Source of the DNA: Saccharothrix sp. NRRL B-16348
Lineage (GTDB): Bacteria; Actinomycetota; Actinomycetes; Mycobacteriales; Pseudonocardiaceae
Assembly: GCF_001280085.1 (NCBI RefSeq)
Contig: NZ_LGED01000219.1
Location: 1-64,000, forward strand
DNA length: 64,000 bases
Direction of reading: 5' to 3'
Both the position numbers and the translations under genes were made by a program. Below are positions 9,907-18,238 of the stretch, one piece after another (positions within the stretch are counted from its first letter, which is position 1; each line of letters starts with the position of its first letter). The notes beneath the pieces were generated by a model. It made no database searches. It was not told the origin of the DNA and saw nothing but the letters and a program-made list of their open reading frames with translations.

Positions 9907-10575
9907 ATGCTCTACACGGTGATGAAACGAGTGGTGGCGCCCACGGCGCGGCTGGTCTACCGGCCGACGGTCGAAGGGCTGGAGAACGTGCCCGCCGACG
10001 GTCCGGTGATCCTCGCGCCGAACCACTTGTCGTTCATCGACAGCATCGTCATCCCGATGGTGGTGCCGCGGCGCGTCTCGTTCCTCGCCAAGGCCGAGTA
10101 CTTCGAGGGCAAGGGCGTCAAGGGCGCGCTGTCGCGCTACTTCTTCGGCTCCCTCGGCCACGTGCCCGTGCGCCGGGGCCTCGGCCGGGCCGCCAGGGCG
10201 TCGCTGGACACCGCCAAGGACATCCTGGACGGCGGTGGCGCGTTCGCCATCTACCCCGAGGGCACGCGCTCGCTGGACGGCCGCCTGCACCGCGGTCGCA
10301 CCGGGGTGGCGCGGATGGCGCTGGAGTCCGGCGCGCCGGTCGTCCCGGTCGGGCTCATCGGCACCGACGAGGTGCAGCCGGTGGACCGCAGGCTGCCCCG
10401 CGTCCGCCCGATCACGGTCCGGTTCGGCGAGCCGCTGCGCTTCGACCGCTACGCGGGCATGCACGAGTCGCTGCCGGTGCTGCGCTCGGTCACCGACGAG
10501 ATCGTCTACCGCATCCTGGAACTGTCCGAACAGGAGTACGTGGACAGCTACCAGAGCTCGAACGCCGCGGCCTGA
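9907..10575 (+). CDS. plsC: 1-acylglycerol-3-phosphate acyltransferase family protein
   Basis: This 222-residue protein has the acyltransferase boxes NHLSFID (39-45, the catalytic H-x4-D) and YPEGTRS (116-122, phosphate binding). The length matches the PlsC/AGPAT family that acylates lysophosphatidate or related lipids at the membrane. The start is ATG 9907; ATG 9922 is possible. Actinomycetes carry several paralogues, so acceptor specificity is not settled. The symbol denotes the family only. It ends just before the strong bidirectional terminator at 10596. Confidence 0.85.
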   Translation: MLYTVMKRVVAPTARLVYRPTVEGLENVPADGPVILAPNHLSFIDSIVIPMVVPRRVSFLAKAEYFEGKGVKGALSRYFFGSLGHVPVRRGLGRAARASLDTAKDILDGGGAFAIYPEGTRSLDGRLHRGRTGVARMALESGAPVVPVGLIGTDEVQPVDRRLPRVRPITVRFGEPLRFDRYAGMHESLPVLRSVTDEIVYRILELSEQEYVDSYQSSNAAA

Positions 10576-10595
10576 CCGCGGCGACGCCGGAAGAC

Positions 10596-10633
10596 GACGA
10601 AGGGGCCCACTTCGCGAGGTGGGCCCCTTCGTC
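10596..10633. terminator. Perfect 15-bp bidirectional hairpin
   Basis: GACGAAGGGGCCCAC (10596-10610), an 8-base loop and the exact reverse complement (10619-10633) lie between convergent plsC and ctaF. Confidence 0.9.
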
Positions 10634-10643
10634 GATCCCGAAC

Positions 10644-11060
10644 TCAGTCGTGGCTCGGACCGGTGTGGTACTCGAACACCAGGCCGCCGACGGCGATCAG
10701 CACCAGCACCACGGCGATCACCAGCAGCCAGATGTGCCAGAACGCGAGCGCCAGGCCCGCCGTCGCGGCGGCCGCCGCGAGGCCGATGGGCCAGTAGCTG
10801 CCCGGGCTGAAGAAGCCCAGCTCACCGGCGCCGTCGCTGACCTCGGCGTCCGCGTTGTCCTCCGGCCGCACCTCGATGCGCCGGGCGACGAACCGGAAGT
10901 ACGTGCCGACGATCAGCGCCAGGCCGCCGGTCAGCGCGAGCGCCACCGTGCCCGTCGGCTCGACGAAACCGGTGTCCGCCCACGTCCAGTAGCCGTACAC
11001 GACGGCCATCAGGAACGAGAACGCCATCACCAAGTCAAAAATGCGGGCTTCGACCTTCAT
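10644..11060 (-). CDS. ctaF: Actinobacterial cytochrome c oxidase subunit IV
   Basis: The 138-residue membrane protein starts MKVEARIFDLVMAF and has about four hydrophobic segments, matching the small actinobacterial subunit IV of the aa3 oxidase. It follows ctaC by 12 bases on the minus strand, the usual arrangement, and should be co-transcribed with it. It is structural and carries no redox centre. Confidence 0.93.
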   Translation of the reverse strand: MKVEARIFDLVMAFSFLMAVVYGYWTWADTGFVEPTGTVALALTGGLALIVGTYFRFVARRIEVRPEDNADAEVSDGAGELGFFSPGSYWPIGLAAAAATAGLALAFWHIWLLVIAVVLVLIAVGGLVFEYHTGPSHD

Positions 11061-11072
11061 CGCAGCGTCCTC

Positions 11073-12005
11073 CTACTTCCCACCGTCGGACGCCTCGCGG
11101 ACAGTCCGGTCGGTGTCGAAGGGCTTGGTCGTCACGGCGTGCGGCGTGCACAACTCACCGCAGTTCAGCTCGGTCAGCGCCTCGGCGGCGGTGTACGGCT
11201 GCCCGGTGTCGTCGTTGGTCTGCTGCCGCAGCTCGATGTACCGGTCGAAGTCGGCCGACTCCAGCGCCCTGACCTCGAAGTTCATCACGGCGTGGTAGAC
11301 GCCGCACAGCTCGGCGCAGCGACCCACGAACGACCCGGTCCGGTCGATCTGGTCGATCTGGAACGCGTTGTCCTGGTTGTTCTTCTCCGGCTCGGGGAAG
11401 ACGTCCCGCTTGAAGTGGAACTCAGGCACGTAGAACGAGTGGATGACGTCGGTCGACCGCAGGTTGAACCGGATCGACTTGCCCTGCGGCACCACCAGGA
11501 GCGGGATCTCGCCGGACGTGCCGACGGTGCTCACCGGCAGGTCCGCGGTCTCCGTCTTGTACTGGGGGTACTGGAACTCCCAGTTCCACTGGAACGCGAT
11601 CACGTCGACCGTGACGTCGGGCGTCTTGGACTTGTCCGTGACGTAGTTCTGCGTCACCGCGGTGAAGTAGAACAACACCGCGACGATGATCGTCGGCACG
11701 ACCAGCAGCACGAGCTCCAGCGGCAGGTTGTAGGCGACCTGGCGGGGCAGCTCCTCGCTCTTCTTGCGGTGGAACGCGACCGACCAGAGGATCAGGCCCC
11801 ACACGATCACGCCGACCGCGAGAGCCGCGACGACCGACCAGGTCCACAGCTCGCGCATCGCCTCGGCCTGCGGCGTCACGGCCACCGGCCAGCCGAAGCG
11901 CAGCACCTCTTCCGTGGAGCAACCCGTGGCCCCGACGCCGACCAGGCCGACCAGCCCGCCGACCTTCGCCAGCCGGGCTGCCCTGGTGCCCTCCTTCAGG
12001 CCCAC
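11073..12005 (-). CDS. ctaC: Cytochrome c oxidase subunit II (CuA)
   Basis: This 310-residue protein has an N-terminal lipoprotein-like signal (GVGATGCS near 25-32), two membrane helices and a periplasmic-side cupredoxin domain. The binuclear CuA ligands are visible as C230-x3-C234-x3-H238-x2-M241 in CAELCGVYHAVM. It accepts electrons from QcrC. It is divergent from asnB, a conserved actinobacterial arrangement. Confidence 0.96.
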   Translation of the reverse strand: MGLKEGTRAARLAKVGGLVGLVGVGATGCSTEEVLRFGWPVAVTPQAEAMRELWTWSVVAALAVGVIVWGLILWSVAFHRKKSEELPRQVAYNLPLELVLLVVPTIIVAVLFYFTAVTQNYVTDKSKTPDVTVDVIAFQWNWEFQYPQYKTETADLPVSTVGTSGEIPLLVVPQGKSIRFNLRSTDVIHSFYVPEFHFKRDVFPEPEKNNQDNAFQIDQIDRTGSFVGRCAELCGVYHAVMNFEVRALESADFDRYIELRQQTNDDTGQPYTAAEALTELNCGELCTPHAVTTKPFDTDRTVREASDGGK

Positions 12006-12211
12006 TGCTCGCCGCCTCCTCAGTCGCCCTCAACGTCAAAAAGCTCGCAGGCAGGGGTGTGGATGCACCCATGCCGGATCATGCGGGAGCGTAGCTCAGC
12101 GCATGGCGCGTCACCCGTCGGGGGCTGCCCCCTTGGAGTGCAGTTTCGGTCACACACCGGCCCCCCGGCATACTGGAGTCTTCTCCACACGACACGAAGG
12201 GTGTTTACGGC

Positions 12212-14140
12212 GTGTGCGGCCTGGTAGGACTGGTTTGCCCTGGCGAGAACGAGGCCCAGCGGGCGCGCTCGGCGGTGGCTGGGGCACTGCGCTGCCAGCG
12301 GCACCGCGGCCCCGACGAGAGCGGCACCTGGCAGGGCGGTGAGGTCGTCTTCGGCTTCAACCGCCTGTCCATCATCGACATCGAGCACTCGCACCAACCC
12401 CTGCACTGGGGTCCGCACGACCAGCAGGGTCGGTACGCGATCCTGTTCAACGGCGAGATCTACAACTACGTGGAGCTGCGCGCCGAGCTGACCAAGCAGT
12501 TCGGGGCCGTGTTCGCCACCGACGGCGACACCGAGACGATCGTGGCCGCCTACCACTACTGGGGCCCGGCCGCCGTGGCCAGGCTGCGCGGCATGTTCGC
12601 CTTCCTGATCTGGGACAAGGCGCGCCGGGTGGTGTTCGGCGCGCGCGACCCGTTCGGCATCAAGCCGCTGTACTACGCGGCCGGTCCGGGCGGTGTGGCG
12701 TTCTCCAGCGAGAAGAAGTCGGTGCTGGAGCTGGCGCCGACGATCGGCATCACGCCGAAGGTCGACGAGAAGGCGCTCCAGCACTACCTGATCCTGCAGT
12801 ACGTGCCGGAGCCGGAGTCGCTGCAGAGCGGGATCCACCGCATCGAGTCGGGCACGTCGTTCACGCTCACGCCGGGCGGCAAGCCGGTGGTCGAGCGGTA
12901 CTTCCCGGCCACGTTCCGGCCGCGCGCGGTGCGCGGCGACGCGGACGAGAACCGGCTGTACGACGAGATCACCGAGGCGTTGCGCGACTCGGTGGCCAAG
13001 CACATGCGCGCGGACGTGACGGTCGGCTCGTTCCTGTCCGGCGGCATCGACTCGACCGTGGTCGCGGCGCTGGCCAAGGAGCACAACCCGGACCTGATCA
13101 CGTTCACCACGGGGTTCGAGCGGCAGGGCTACTCGGAGATCGACGTGGCCGCCGAGTCGGCCGCCGCGATCGGCGTGAAGCACGTGGTCCGGGCGGTGAC
13201 GGCGCAGGAGATGATGGACGCCCTGCCGCTGATCACGTGGTACCTGGACGACCCGGTGGCCGACCCGGCGCTGGTGCCGCTGTGGTTCATCGCCCGCGAG
13301 GCGCGCGAGCACGTGAAGGTCGTGCTGTCGGGCGAGGGCGCGGACGAGCTGTTCGGCGGCTACACGATCTACCGCGAGCCGCTGTCGCTGGCGCCGTTCG
13401 AGAAGGTGCCGGGCGCGCTGCGCAAGGCCATGGGCAAGGTGTCGACGAAGATCCCGCAGGGCGTGCGCGGCAAGGACCTGCTGCGGCGTGGCGCGCTCAC
13501 GTTGGAGGAGCGCTACTACGGCAACGCGCGGATCTTCATGGACGACCAGATCCAGCAGGTGCTGCGCACGTACGACCCGAGCGTGTCGCACAAGGACGTG
13601 ACGGCGCACGTGTACCGGGAGTCCGAGGGTTGGGACCCGGTGACGCGGATGCAGCACGTGGACCTGTTCACGTGGTTGCGCGGCGACATCCTGGTCAAGG
13701 CCGACAAGATGACGATGGCGAACTCGCTCGAGCTGCGGGTGCCGTTCCTGGACCCCGAGGTGTTCCGGATCGCGTCGCAGGTGCCGTCGGAGCTGAAGCT
13801 CACCAAGGAGACGACCAAGCACGCGTTGCGCCGGGCGATCCGCGACATCGTGCCCGCGCACGTGCTCAACCGGCGCAAGCTGGGCTTCCCGGTGCCGATC
13901 CGGCACTGGCTGAAGGACGAGATGCACGACTGGGCGGTGGAGACCGTGCGCCAGTCGCAGACCGACCAGTACATCGACAAGGGCGCGGTGCTGCGGGTCA
14001 TCGAGGAGCACCGGTCGGGCGTCGCGGACAACAGCAGGCGGATCTGGGCGCTGCTGGTGTTCATGATCTGGCACGGGATCTTCGTGGAGGGCCGGATCCG
14101 ACCGGTCGTCCCGGAGCCGCACTACCCCGTCAAGCTCTAG
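12212..14140 (+). CDS. asnB: Asparagine synthase (glutamine-hydrolysing)
   Basis: The 642-residue enzyme has an N-terminal class II glutaminase domain. The GTG start is followed directly by TGC, giving the catalytic Cys2 that becomes the N-terminal nucleophile. The C-terminal synthetase domain has the PP-loop SGGIDS (276-281) that activates aspartate with ATP. The glutamine-derived ammonia makes asparagine. It is divergent from ctaC. In several actinomycetes the gene here acts on a cell-envelope substrate, so free asparagine is probable but not proven. Confidence 0.92.
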   Translation: MCGLVGLVCPGENEAQRARSAVAGALRCQRHRGPDESGTWQGGEVVFGFNRLSIIDIEHSHQPLHWGPHDQQGRYAILFNGEIYNYVELRAELTKQFGAVFATDGDTETIVAAYHYWGPAAVARLRGMFAFLIWDKARRVVFGARDPFGIKPLYYAAGPGGVAFSSEKKSVLELAPTIGITPKVDEKALQHYLILQYVPEPESLQSGIHRIESGTSFTLTPGGKPVVERYFPATFRPRAVRGDADENRLYDEITEALRDSVAKHMRADVTVGSFLSGGIDSTVVAALAKEHNPDLITFTTGFERQGYSEIDVAAESAAAIGVKHVVRAVTAQEMMDALPLITWYLDDPVADPALVPLWFIAREAREHVKVVLSGEGADELFGGYTIYREPLSLAPFEKVPGALRKAMGKVSTKIPQGVRGKDLLRRGALTLEERYYGNARIFMDDQIQQVLRTYDPSVSHKDVTAHVYRESEGWDPVTRMQHVDLFTWLRGDILVKADKMTMANSLELRVPFLDPEVFRIASQVPSELKLTKETTKHALRRAIRDIVPAHVLNRRKLGFPVPIRHWLKDEMHDWAVETVRQSQTDQYIDKGAVLRVIEEHRSGVADNSRRIWALLVFMIWHGIFVEGRIRPVVPEPHYPVKL

Positions 14141-14153
14141 GTTCCGCGGTGCG

Positions 14154-14181
14154 GGCCCCCGGCGCGTCGGCGCCGGGGGCC
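14154..14181 (+). terminator. Hairpin after asnB
   Basis: GCCCCCGGCGC (14155-14165), loop GTCG and GCGCCGGGGGC (14170-14180), with one extra outer pair, 14 bases after the asnB stop and before the convergent MerR gene. Confidence 0.8.
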
Positions 14182-14212
14182 TTCCCGTGTGCCGGGGCGT
14201 TCGGGCGTGGTC

Positions 14213-14632
14213 TCAGCCGGCCTTCTCCACCGGTTCGACGGCGCACTTCGCGCCGGTCTTCTCCGCCATGATCCGGGTGACGTCGTCGACCAGCCTGGCC
14301 AGGTGCTCCTTGGTGCGGGCCAGCTGGTCGAGGCGGGTGTCGACGGACGCCAGCTCGTCGTTCAGCAGGCGCAGCAGCGGCACGCAGCCCGCCTCGTCCT
14401 CGGGCAGCTCGACGTCCTGGTCGAACGCGTGCGCGAGCACCAGCCTGGCCAGGCGCACGTTCAGGCCGGAGCTGATGAGGCAGCGGACGCTGCGGACGCG
14501 TTCCACATCGGACTCGTCGTAGACGCGGTAGCGGGAGTCCGTGCGCTGCGGGGTGAGCAGGCCCTGCTGGTCGTAGTAGCGCAGCATGCGCACCGTGGCG
14601 CCGGTCTTCTCCGCGAGTTCGCCGATCAGCAC
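14213..14632 (-). CDS. MerR family transcriptional regulator
   Basis: The protein has an N-terminal MerR winged helix (IGELAEKTGATVRMLRYY, then GLLTP and YRVYDESDVERV) followed by a coiled-coil dimerisation helix. The C-terminal effector region is short and contains two cysteines. GTG 14632 is chosen because it starts at the domain and has a purine-rich GGGGTGGG upstream. GTG 14668, adding 12 residues, is possible and could be leaderless. It is divergent from an MFS exporter, with a 20-bp palindrome between them, so it is probably a drug-responsive activator of that gene. Confidence 0.88.
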   Translation of the reverse strand: MLIGELAEKTGATVRMLRYYDQQGLLTPQRTDSRYRVYDESDVERVRSVRCLISSGLNVRLARLVLAHAFDQDVELPEDEAGCVPLLRLLNDELASVDTRLDQLARTKEHLARLVDDVTRIMAEKTGAKCAVEPVEKAG

Positions 14633-14674
14633 GTATTCCCACCCCTGCCCAAAAGAGCGCTCGATCACGCAACC

Positions 14675-14706
14675 TTGACCCTGACGTCAGTGTCACACTT
14701 TAGCGT
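14675..14706 (+). promoter_or_regulatory. MerR-type promoter and 20-bp operator
   Basis: TGACCCTGACGTCAGTGTCA (14676-14695) is palindromic at 9 of 10 positions per arm. It sits between a -35-like TTGACC (14675-14680) and a -10-like TAGCGT (14701-14706). The spacer is about 20 bases, the over-long spacing that MerR regulators correct by twisting DNA. The predicted transcript start falls at the MFS GTG (14714), so that mRNA would be leaderless. Confidence 0.7.
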
Positions 14707-14713
14707 CGTCGCC

Positions 14714-15892
14714 GTGATCGCCTTCATCCTGATGCTCAGCGCCTTCGCGGTGGGCACATCCGAGTTCATCATCGTGGGCGTCCTGCCCGAGGTCGCCGCC
14801 GACCTCGGCGTCGACGTGCCGACCGCGGGTCTGCTGGTGACCGCCTACGCCGTCTCGGTCGCCCTGGGCGGTCCGGTGCTCACCGTGCTCACCGCGCGCA
14901 TCGCGCGCCGCAAGCTCCTGATCTCCGTCATGGCGTTGGCGCTGGTGGCCTCCGCGGGCAGCGCCCTGGCCGACGACTACACCCTGCTCATGGTGGCGCG
15001 CATGGTGGCCGCGCTCGCCCAGGGCCTGTTCTTCGCGGTGGCGTCCCAGATCGCCATCGCCGCCGTGCCGCCGGAGAAGCAGACCGCGGCCATCGCCAAG
15101 GTCGTCAACGGCGTCGCGCTGTCCACCATCCTCGGCATCCCGCTCGGCACGCTGATCGGCCAGAACTACGGCTGGCGGGCATCGTTCGTGCTGGTCAGCG
15201 CGTTGACCGCGATCGGCCTGGTCGGGGTGGTGCTCGGCACGCCGAAGGTCGCGCACGAGCCCGACCCCGGTGTGCGGGCCAGCCTGTTCGCGTTCGGCAG
15301 GCGGACCGTGCTGCTGGGGCTCGCCACCACGATCCTGTCGTTCACCGGCCTGATCACGGCGTTCACGTACGTCGCGCCGGCGTTGCGCGAGGTGAGCGGT
15401 TTCGAGCCGGGCTGGGTGACCGGCGTGCTGCTCGTGTACGGCCTGGGGACGCTCGTCGGCAGCACGCTGGCGGGCAAGGTGGCGCCGGACCGGATCGCCC
15501 GCGTGCTGCCGGTCCCGCTGGCCGTGCTCGGCGTGATGCTGCTGGCGCAGGGGCTGATGCTGGAGAGCAAGGTGGCGGCCGTGGTGAGCGTGTTCGTGCT
15601 GGGCGCGAGCGCGTTCACGGCGGGTCCGCTGATCCACACCTACCTGATGGGGCAGGCGGGTTCGGCGGCCGGGTTGGTCGCCTCGGTGAACATCTCCGCG
15701 TTCAACGTGGCCGCGGCGCTCGGCCCGATGCTCGGCGGCGTGGTGCTGACCAGCGGGCTGGGCCTGCGGTGGGTCGGGACCGTCGGCGGGGTGTCGACCA
15801 TCCTCGGCGTGGGGGTGGCCCTGGTGGTCGGCAGGCTGACCGCCCGCCCGGCAACGTCCACCGCACCCACACCGCTGGCCGCGCACGTGTGA
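14714..15892 (+). CDS. MFS transporter (DHA1-type, drug or sugar exporter)
   Basis: The 392-residue protein has about twelve membrane helices and the AraJ/DHA1-like start FAVGTSEFIIVGVLPEVAADLG. It resembles sugar-efflux and chloramphenicol-type exporters of the major facilitator family, proton antiporters of the inner membrane. GTG 14714 is in frame, falls at the start of helix 1, and lies where the MerR-type promoter should initiate. The in-frame sequence upstream overlaps the MerR gene and is not coding. A strong hairpin follows at 15897. Confidence 0.85.
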   Translation: MIAFILMLSAFAVGTSEFIIVGVLPEVAADLGVDVPTAGLLVTAYAVSVALGGPVLTVLTARIARRKLLISVMALALVASAGSALADDYTLLMVARMVAALAQGLFFAVASQIAIAAVPPEKQTAAIAKVVNGVALSTILGIPLGTLIGQNYGWRASFVLVSALTAIGLVGVVLGTPKVAHEPDPGVRASLFAFGRRTVLLGLATTILSFTGLITAFTYVAPALREVSGFEPGWVTGVLLVYGLGTLVGSTLAGKVAPDRIARVLPVPLAVLGVMLLAQGLMLESKVAAVVSVFVLGASAFTAGPLIHTYLMGQAGSAAGLVASVNISAFNVAAALGPMLGGVVLTSGLGLRWVGTVGGVSTILGVGVALVVGRLTARPATSTAPTPLAAHV

Positions 15893-15896
15893 GATG

Positions 15897-15935
15897 GCCC
15901 TACCGGGCGGTACTACCGCCCGGTAGGGCTTTTGT
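15897..15935 (+). terminator. Rho-independent-like terminator after MFS gene
   Basis: GCCCTACCGGGCGGTA pairs exactly with TACCGCCCGGTAGGGC (15897-15912 with 15914-15929) and is followed by TTTT. The central bases must form the loop. Confidence 0.85.
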
Positions 15936-15965
15936 CAAGACCTGGGCGCGCATACGGTCGCCGTT

Positions 15966-16139
15966 GTGAGGAACACCGAGGCGGACACGCTGGCCGAGCT
16001 GATCGAAGACTGCACCGACCTGCCGCGGGAGTTGCGCGGCGCCGAGGACGAGTCCCACCCCGAGCCGGGGTCCGCCACCGCTTGGCAGGTGGACGACGCC
16101 AACTACGCCCAGGTCGCGGACTTGGACGCCTACGTCTGA
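15966..16139 (+). CDS. Small acidic hypothetical protein, possibly leaderless
   Basis: A 57-residue ORF from GTG 15966 with very high third-position G/C, rich in Asp and Glu, with one cysteine in LIEDCTDLPREL and ending DLDAYV. There is no ribosome-binding site. TTGTCA (15933-15938) and a -10-like TACGGT (15953-15958) place initiation close to the GTG, so the message may be leaderless. It has no recognised domain and no modifying-enzyme neighbour. Confidence 0.5.
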   Translation: MRNTEADTLAELIEDCTDLPRELRGAEDESHPEPGSATAWQVDDANYAQVADLDAYV

Positions 16140-16391
16140 CGCCGCGACCGCGCGCGCTTCGGCCTTCACGTCGTTGGGGGTTCGGCTGGAGCGGGTGAGG
16201 GCTTCGCTGCCCACGGTGCTTGGCGGCGCGCCGGTCGGCGACGTACCGGCGGAGGTCGGCGTGCCGGCCGGCCCGGCTCGTCACGACGGCGTCGAGCGCC
16301 CGCAGCAGCGCAGCGCCGACACCCTGCGTCGATAGGCCAACGCCGGGTTGCGCACGTGGGCGGCGTGGGCGCTGAAACTCACTCGGCCAGG

Positions 16392-16628
16392 CTAACCCGG
16401 GACCGGCGGGCGCTCCTCGAAGTCGATCATGACCGGCGTGCCGCGGGGCACCCGTCGACCGGCGGCGGGGTCCTGCGCGGTGACGACCCAGGTCCCGGGC
16501 CAGGTCAGCTCGCCCAGCGGCGGCCCGTCCAGGTCGCGCGAGGTCACGACCACGCCCGCGTCGTGGCCGGTCGTCCGCGCCTGCCGGACGGTCAGGCCCA
16601 CTAAGTGGGGCACTTCCGTGTGCGTCAT
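16392..16628 (-). CDS. PASTA-domain protein
   Basis: A 78-residue protein that is essentially a single PASTA domain: VPHLVGLTVRQAR at the start, then WVVTAQDPAAGRRVPRGTPV with the conserved Q-x-P-x-x-G pattern. PASTA domains usually bind peptidoglycan as part of PknB kinases or penicillin-binding proteins. Here there is no kinase, transmembrane helix or signal peptide, so a free cytosolic copy is likely. Its role is unknown. Confidence 0.75.
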   Translation of the reverse strand: MTHTEVPHLVGLTVRQARTTGHDAGVVVTSRDLDGPPLGELTWPGTWVVTAQDPAAGRRVPRGTPVMIDFEERPPVPG

Positions 16629-16654
16629 GGCTGCCAGCGTCCCATCATGCGCAA

Positions 16655-16689
16655 CGGAAAAGGCCCCCGCCGTGGCGAGGGCCCTTCCG
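16655..16689 (-). terminator. Imperfect hairpin after erpA
   Basis: CGGAAAAGGCCCCCGCC and GGCGAGGGCCCTTCCG form an imperfect stem immediately downstream of erpA (minus strand). Confidence 0.6.
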
Positions 16690-16712
16690 CGAACTGCGGT
16701 CCAGCGGGTCGA

Positions 16713-17087
16713 TCAGTGGAACGAGTCGCCGCAGGCGCACGAACCGCCGGCGTTCGGGTTGTCGATGGTGAAACCCTGCTTCTCGATCGTGTCCACGAAG
16801 TCGATCACGGCGCCCTCGACGTACGGGGCGCTCATGCGGTCGACGGCCACCTTCATGCCGCCGAAGTCGCGCAGCGCGTCACCGTCGAGCGTGCGCTCGT
16901 CGAAGAACAGCTGGTAACGCAGCCCCGCGCAACCACCGGGCTGGACGGCGATGCGCAAGTGCATGTCGTCGCGCCCCTCCTGGTCCAGCAGCGCCTTGGC
17001 CTTCACGGCAGCCGCGTCGGTCAGCGTCACGCCGTGCGTGGGCGGGGCGTCAGGAGTCGTGGTGACTGCGTCCTGAGCGGTCGTCAT
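16713..17087 (-). CDS. erpA: Iron-sulfur cluster insertion protein (HesB/IscA/ErpA family)
   Basis: The 124-residue protein carries the A-type carrier signature: C53 in GGCAGLRY and the C-terminal pair C117/C119 in SCACGDSFH. These three cysteines bind and hand over Fe-S clusters. It is a plausible supplier for LipA, QcrA and other cluster proteins of this window, which is an inference. ATG 17087 follows a GAGGGAGA ribosome-binding site. Confidence 0.92.
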   Translation of the reverse strand: MTTAQDAVTTTPDAPPTHGVTLTDAAAVKAKALLDQEGRDDMHLRIAVQPGGCAGLRYQLFFDERTLDGDALRDFGGMKVAVDRMSAPYVEGAVIDFVDTIEKQGFTIDNPNAGGSCACGDSFH

Positions 17088-17176
17088 GGCTCTCCCTCAG
17101 AGGTCCTTTGCGGGCATCTATTCCGGGCAACACGGGAAGTACCCGCTTTGTTCCTACCCCCATGGTCGCACAGACG

Positions 17177-18196
17177 TCACTGCCGGGAGTGTGACCAGTG
17201 CCTCGCCACGCGGGCGGCGAGGTCGGCCAGGGTGCCCGCCGGGTCCGCCAGGCTGCGCTCCACCGACCCGGCGTGCTCGGCCACCGCGTACGTCTCCTGC
17301 ACGCCGGCCGCCGCGGCCTCCCGCCTACCCACCGTGACCTGGCCCGCGAGGACCACGCACGGCACGCCGCGTTCGGCCGAACCACTCGCCACGGCGGTCA
17401 CCAGCTTCCCGCGCAGCGACTGCCAGTCGAAGCTCCCCTCACCGGTCACGGCCAGGTCGGCGTGGTCCAGCGCTTCATCCAACCGGGTGAGTTCCCGCAC
17501 CATTCCCGCGCCGGACGCCACCTCGGCCCCGAGCGCCATCAGCGCTGCTCCGAGGCCTCCCGCCGCACCCGCGCCGGGCCGGTCGCGGACGTCGGCCAGC
17601 TCGTCCATCGCGGCCAGCCGGGCCTCCAGCCGTGCCACCGCCTCGGGTGACGCGCCCTTCTGCGGGCCGAACGTGCGCGCGGCGCCGTGCGGCCCGAGCA
17701 GCGGGTTCTCCACGTCGGCCGCGGCCACCAGCCGGGCCGTCGGAGGCCGGACGGTCTCGCGCAGCCCCGCGCCGCCGTCCGTGGTCCCCGAGCCGCCCAG
17801 GCCGACCACGATCGTGTGCACGCGGGCGTCACCGGCCGCGTTGACCAGCTCGCCGACACCTCTGGTGGTGGCGGTCTCGGCGGCCCGCGCGCGCTCGTCC
17901 ACGGGGACGAGGTGCAGGCCACAGGCCTCGGCGGACTCGATGTAGGCGGACCCGTCGTGCTCCAGCCACCTCGCCTCGACGGGTGCGCCGAGCGGTCCGG
18001 TGACGGTCGTCGTGTGGAGCGTGCCGCCCAGGGCGGCGTGCAGGACGTCCACGAATCCGGGCCCGCCGTCGGCCAGGGGACGCAGGTGGAGCTCGTCGTC
18101 GGGAGCGGTGCGGCGCCAGCCCTCGGCCACGGCCTCGGCGACTTCCCGCGCGGTCAGCGTTCCGCCGAAGCAGTCCGGCGCAATAACAACTCGCAC
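17177..18196 (-). CDS. Glycerate kinase (type I, PF02595 family)
   Basis: The 339-residue protein begins VRVVIAPDCFGGTLTAREVA and contains ADGGPGFVD, VGLGGSGTTDGGAG and LAVTGEGSFDWQS, the ATP- and glycerate-binding motifs of the family. It phosphorylates glycerate to 2- or 3-phosphoglycerate. The residue normally Glu or Asp in ADGGEG is Pro here (ADGGPG), a small divergence. The start is GTG 18196. A much longer in-frame reading to 19573 runs through the protease gene and is spurious. Confidence 0.88.
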   Translation of the reverse strand: MRVVIAPDCFGGTLTAREVAEAVAEGWRRTAPDDELHLRPLADGGPGFVDVLHAALGGTLHTTTVTGPLGAPVEARWLEHDGSAYIESAEACGLHLVPVDERARAAETATTRGVGELVNAAGDARVHTIVVGLGGSGTTDGGAGLRETVRPPTARLVAAADVENPLLGPHGAARTFGPQKGASPEAVARLEARLAAMDELADVRDRPGAGAAGGLGAALMALGAEVASGAGMVRELTRLDEALDHADLAVTGEGSFDWQSLRGKLVTAVASGSAERGVPCVVLAGQVTVGRREAAAAGVQETYAVAEHAGSVERSLADPAGTLADLAARVARHWSHSRQ

Positions 18197-18238
18197 CTCG
18201 CGAACAGTACTTATCGGGGCATCTCCTACTCTGGTGTG

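Noticed and set aside
16140..16391. A minus-strand frame reading like VGAALLRALDAV followed by RRYVADRRAAK, with partial coding bias.
   Set aside because: It has no start with a ribosome-binding site, loses coding bias toward its end and matches no full domain. It may be a decayed gene, but I cannot support it.
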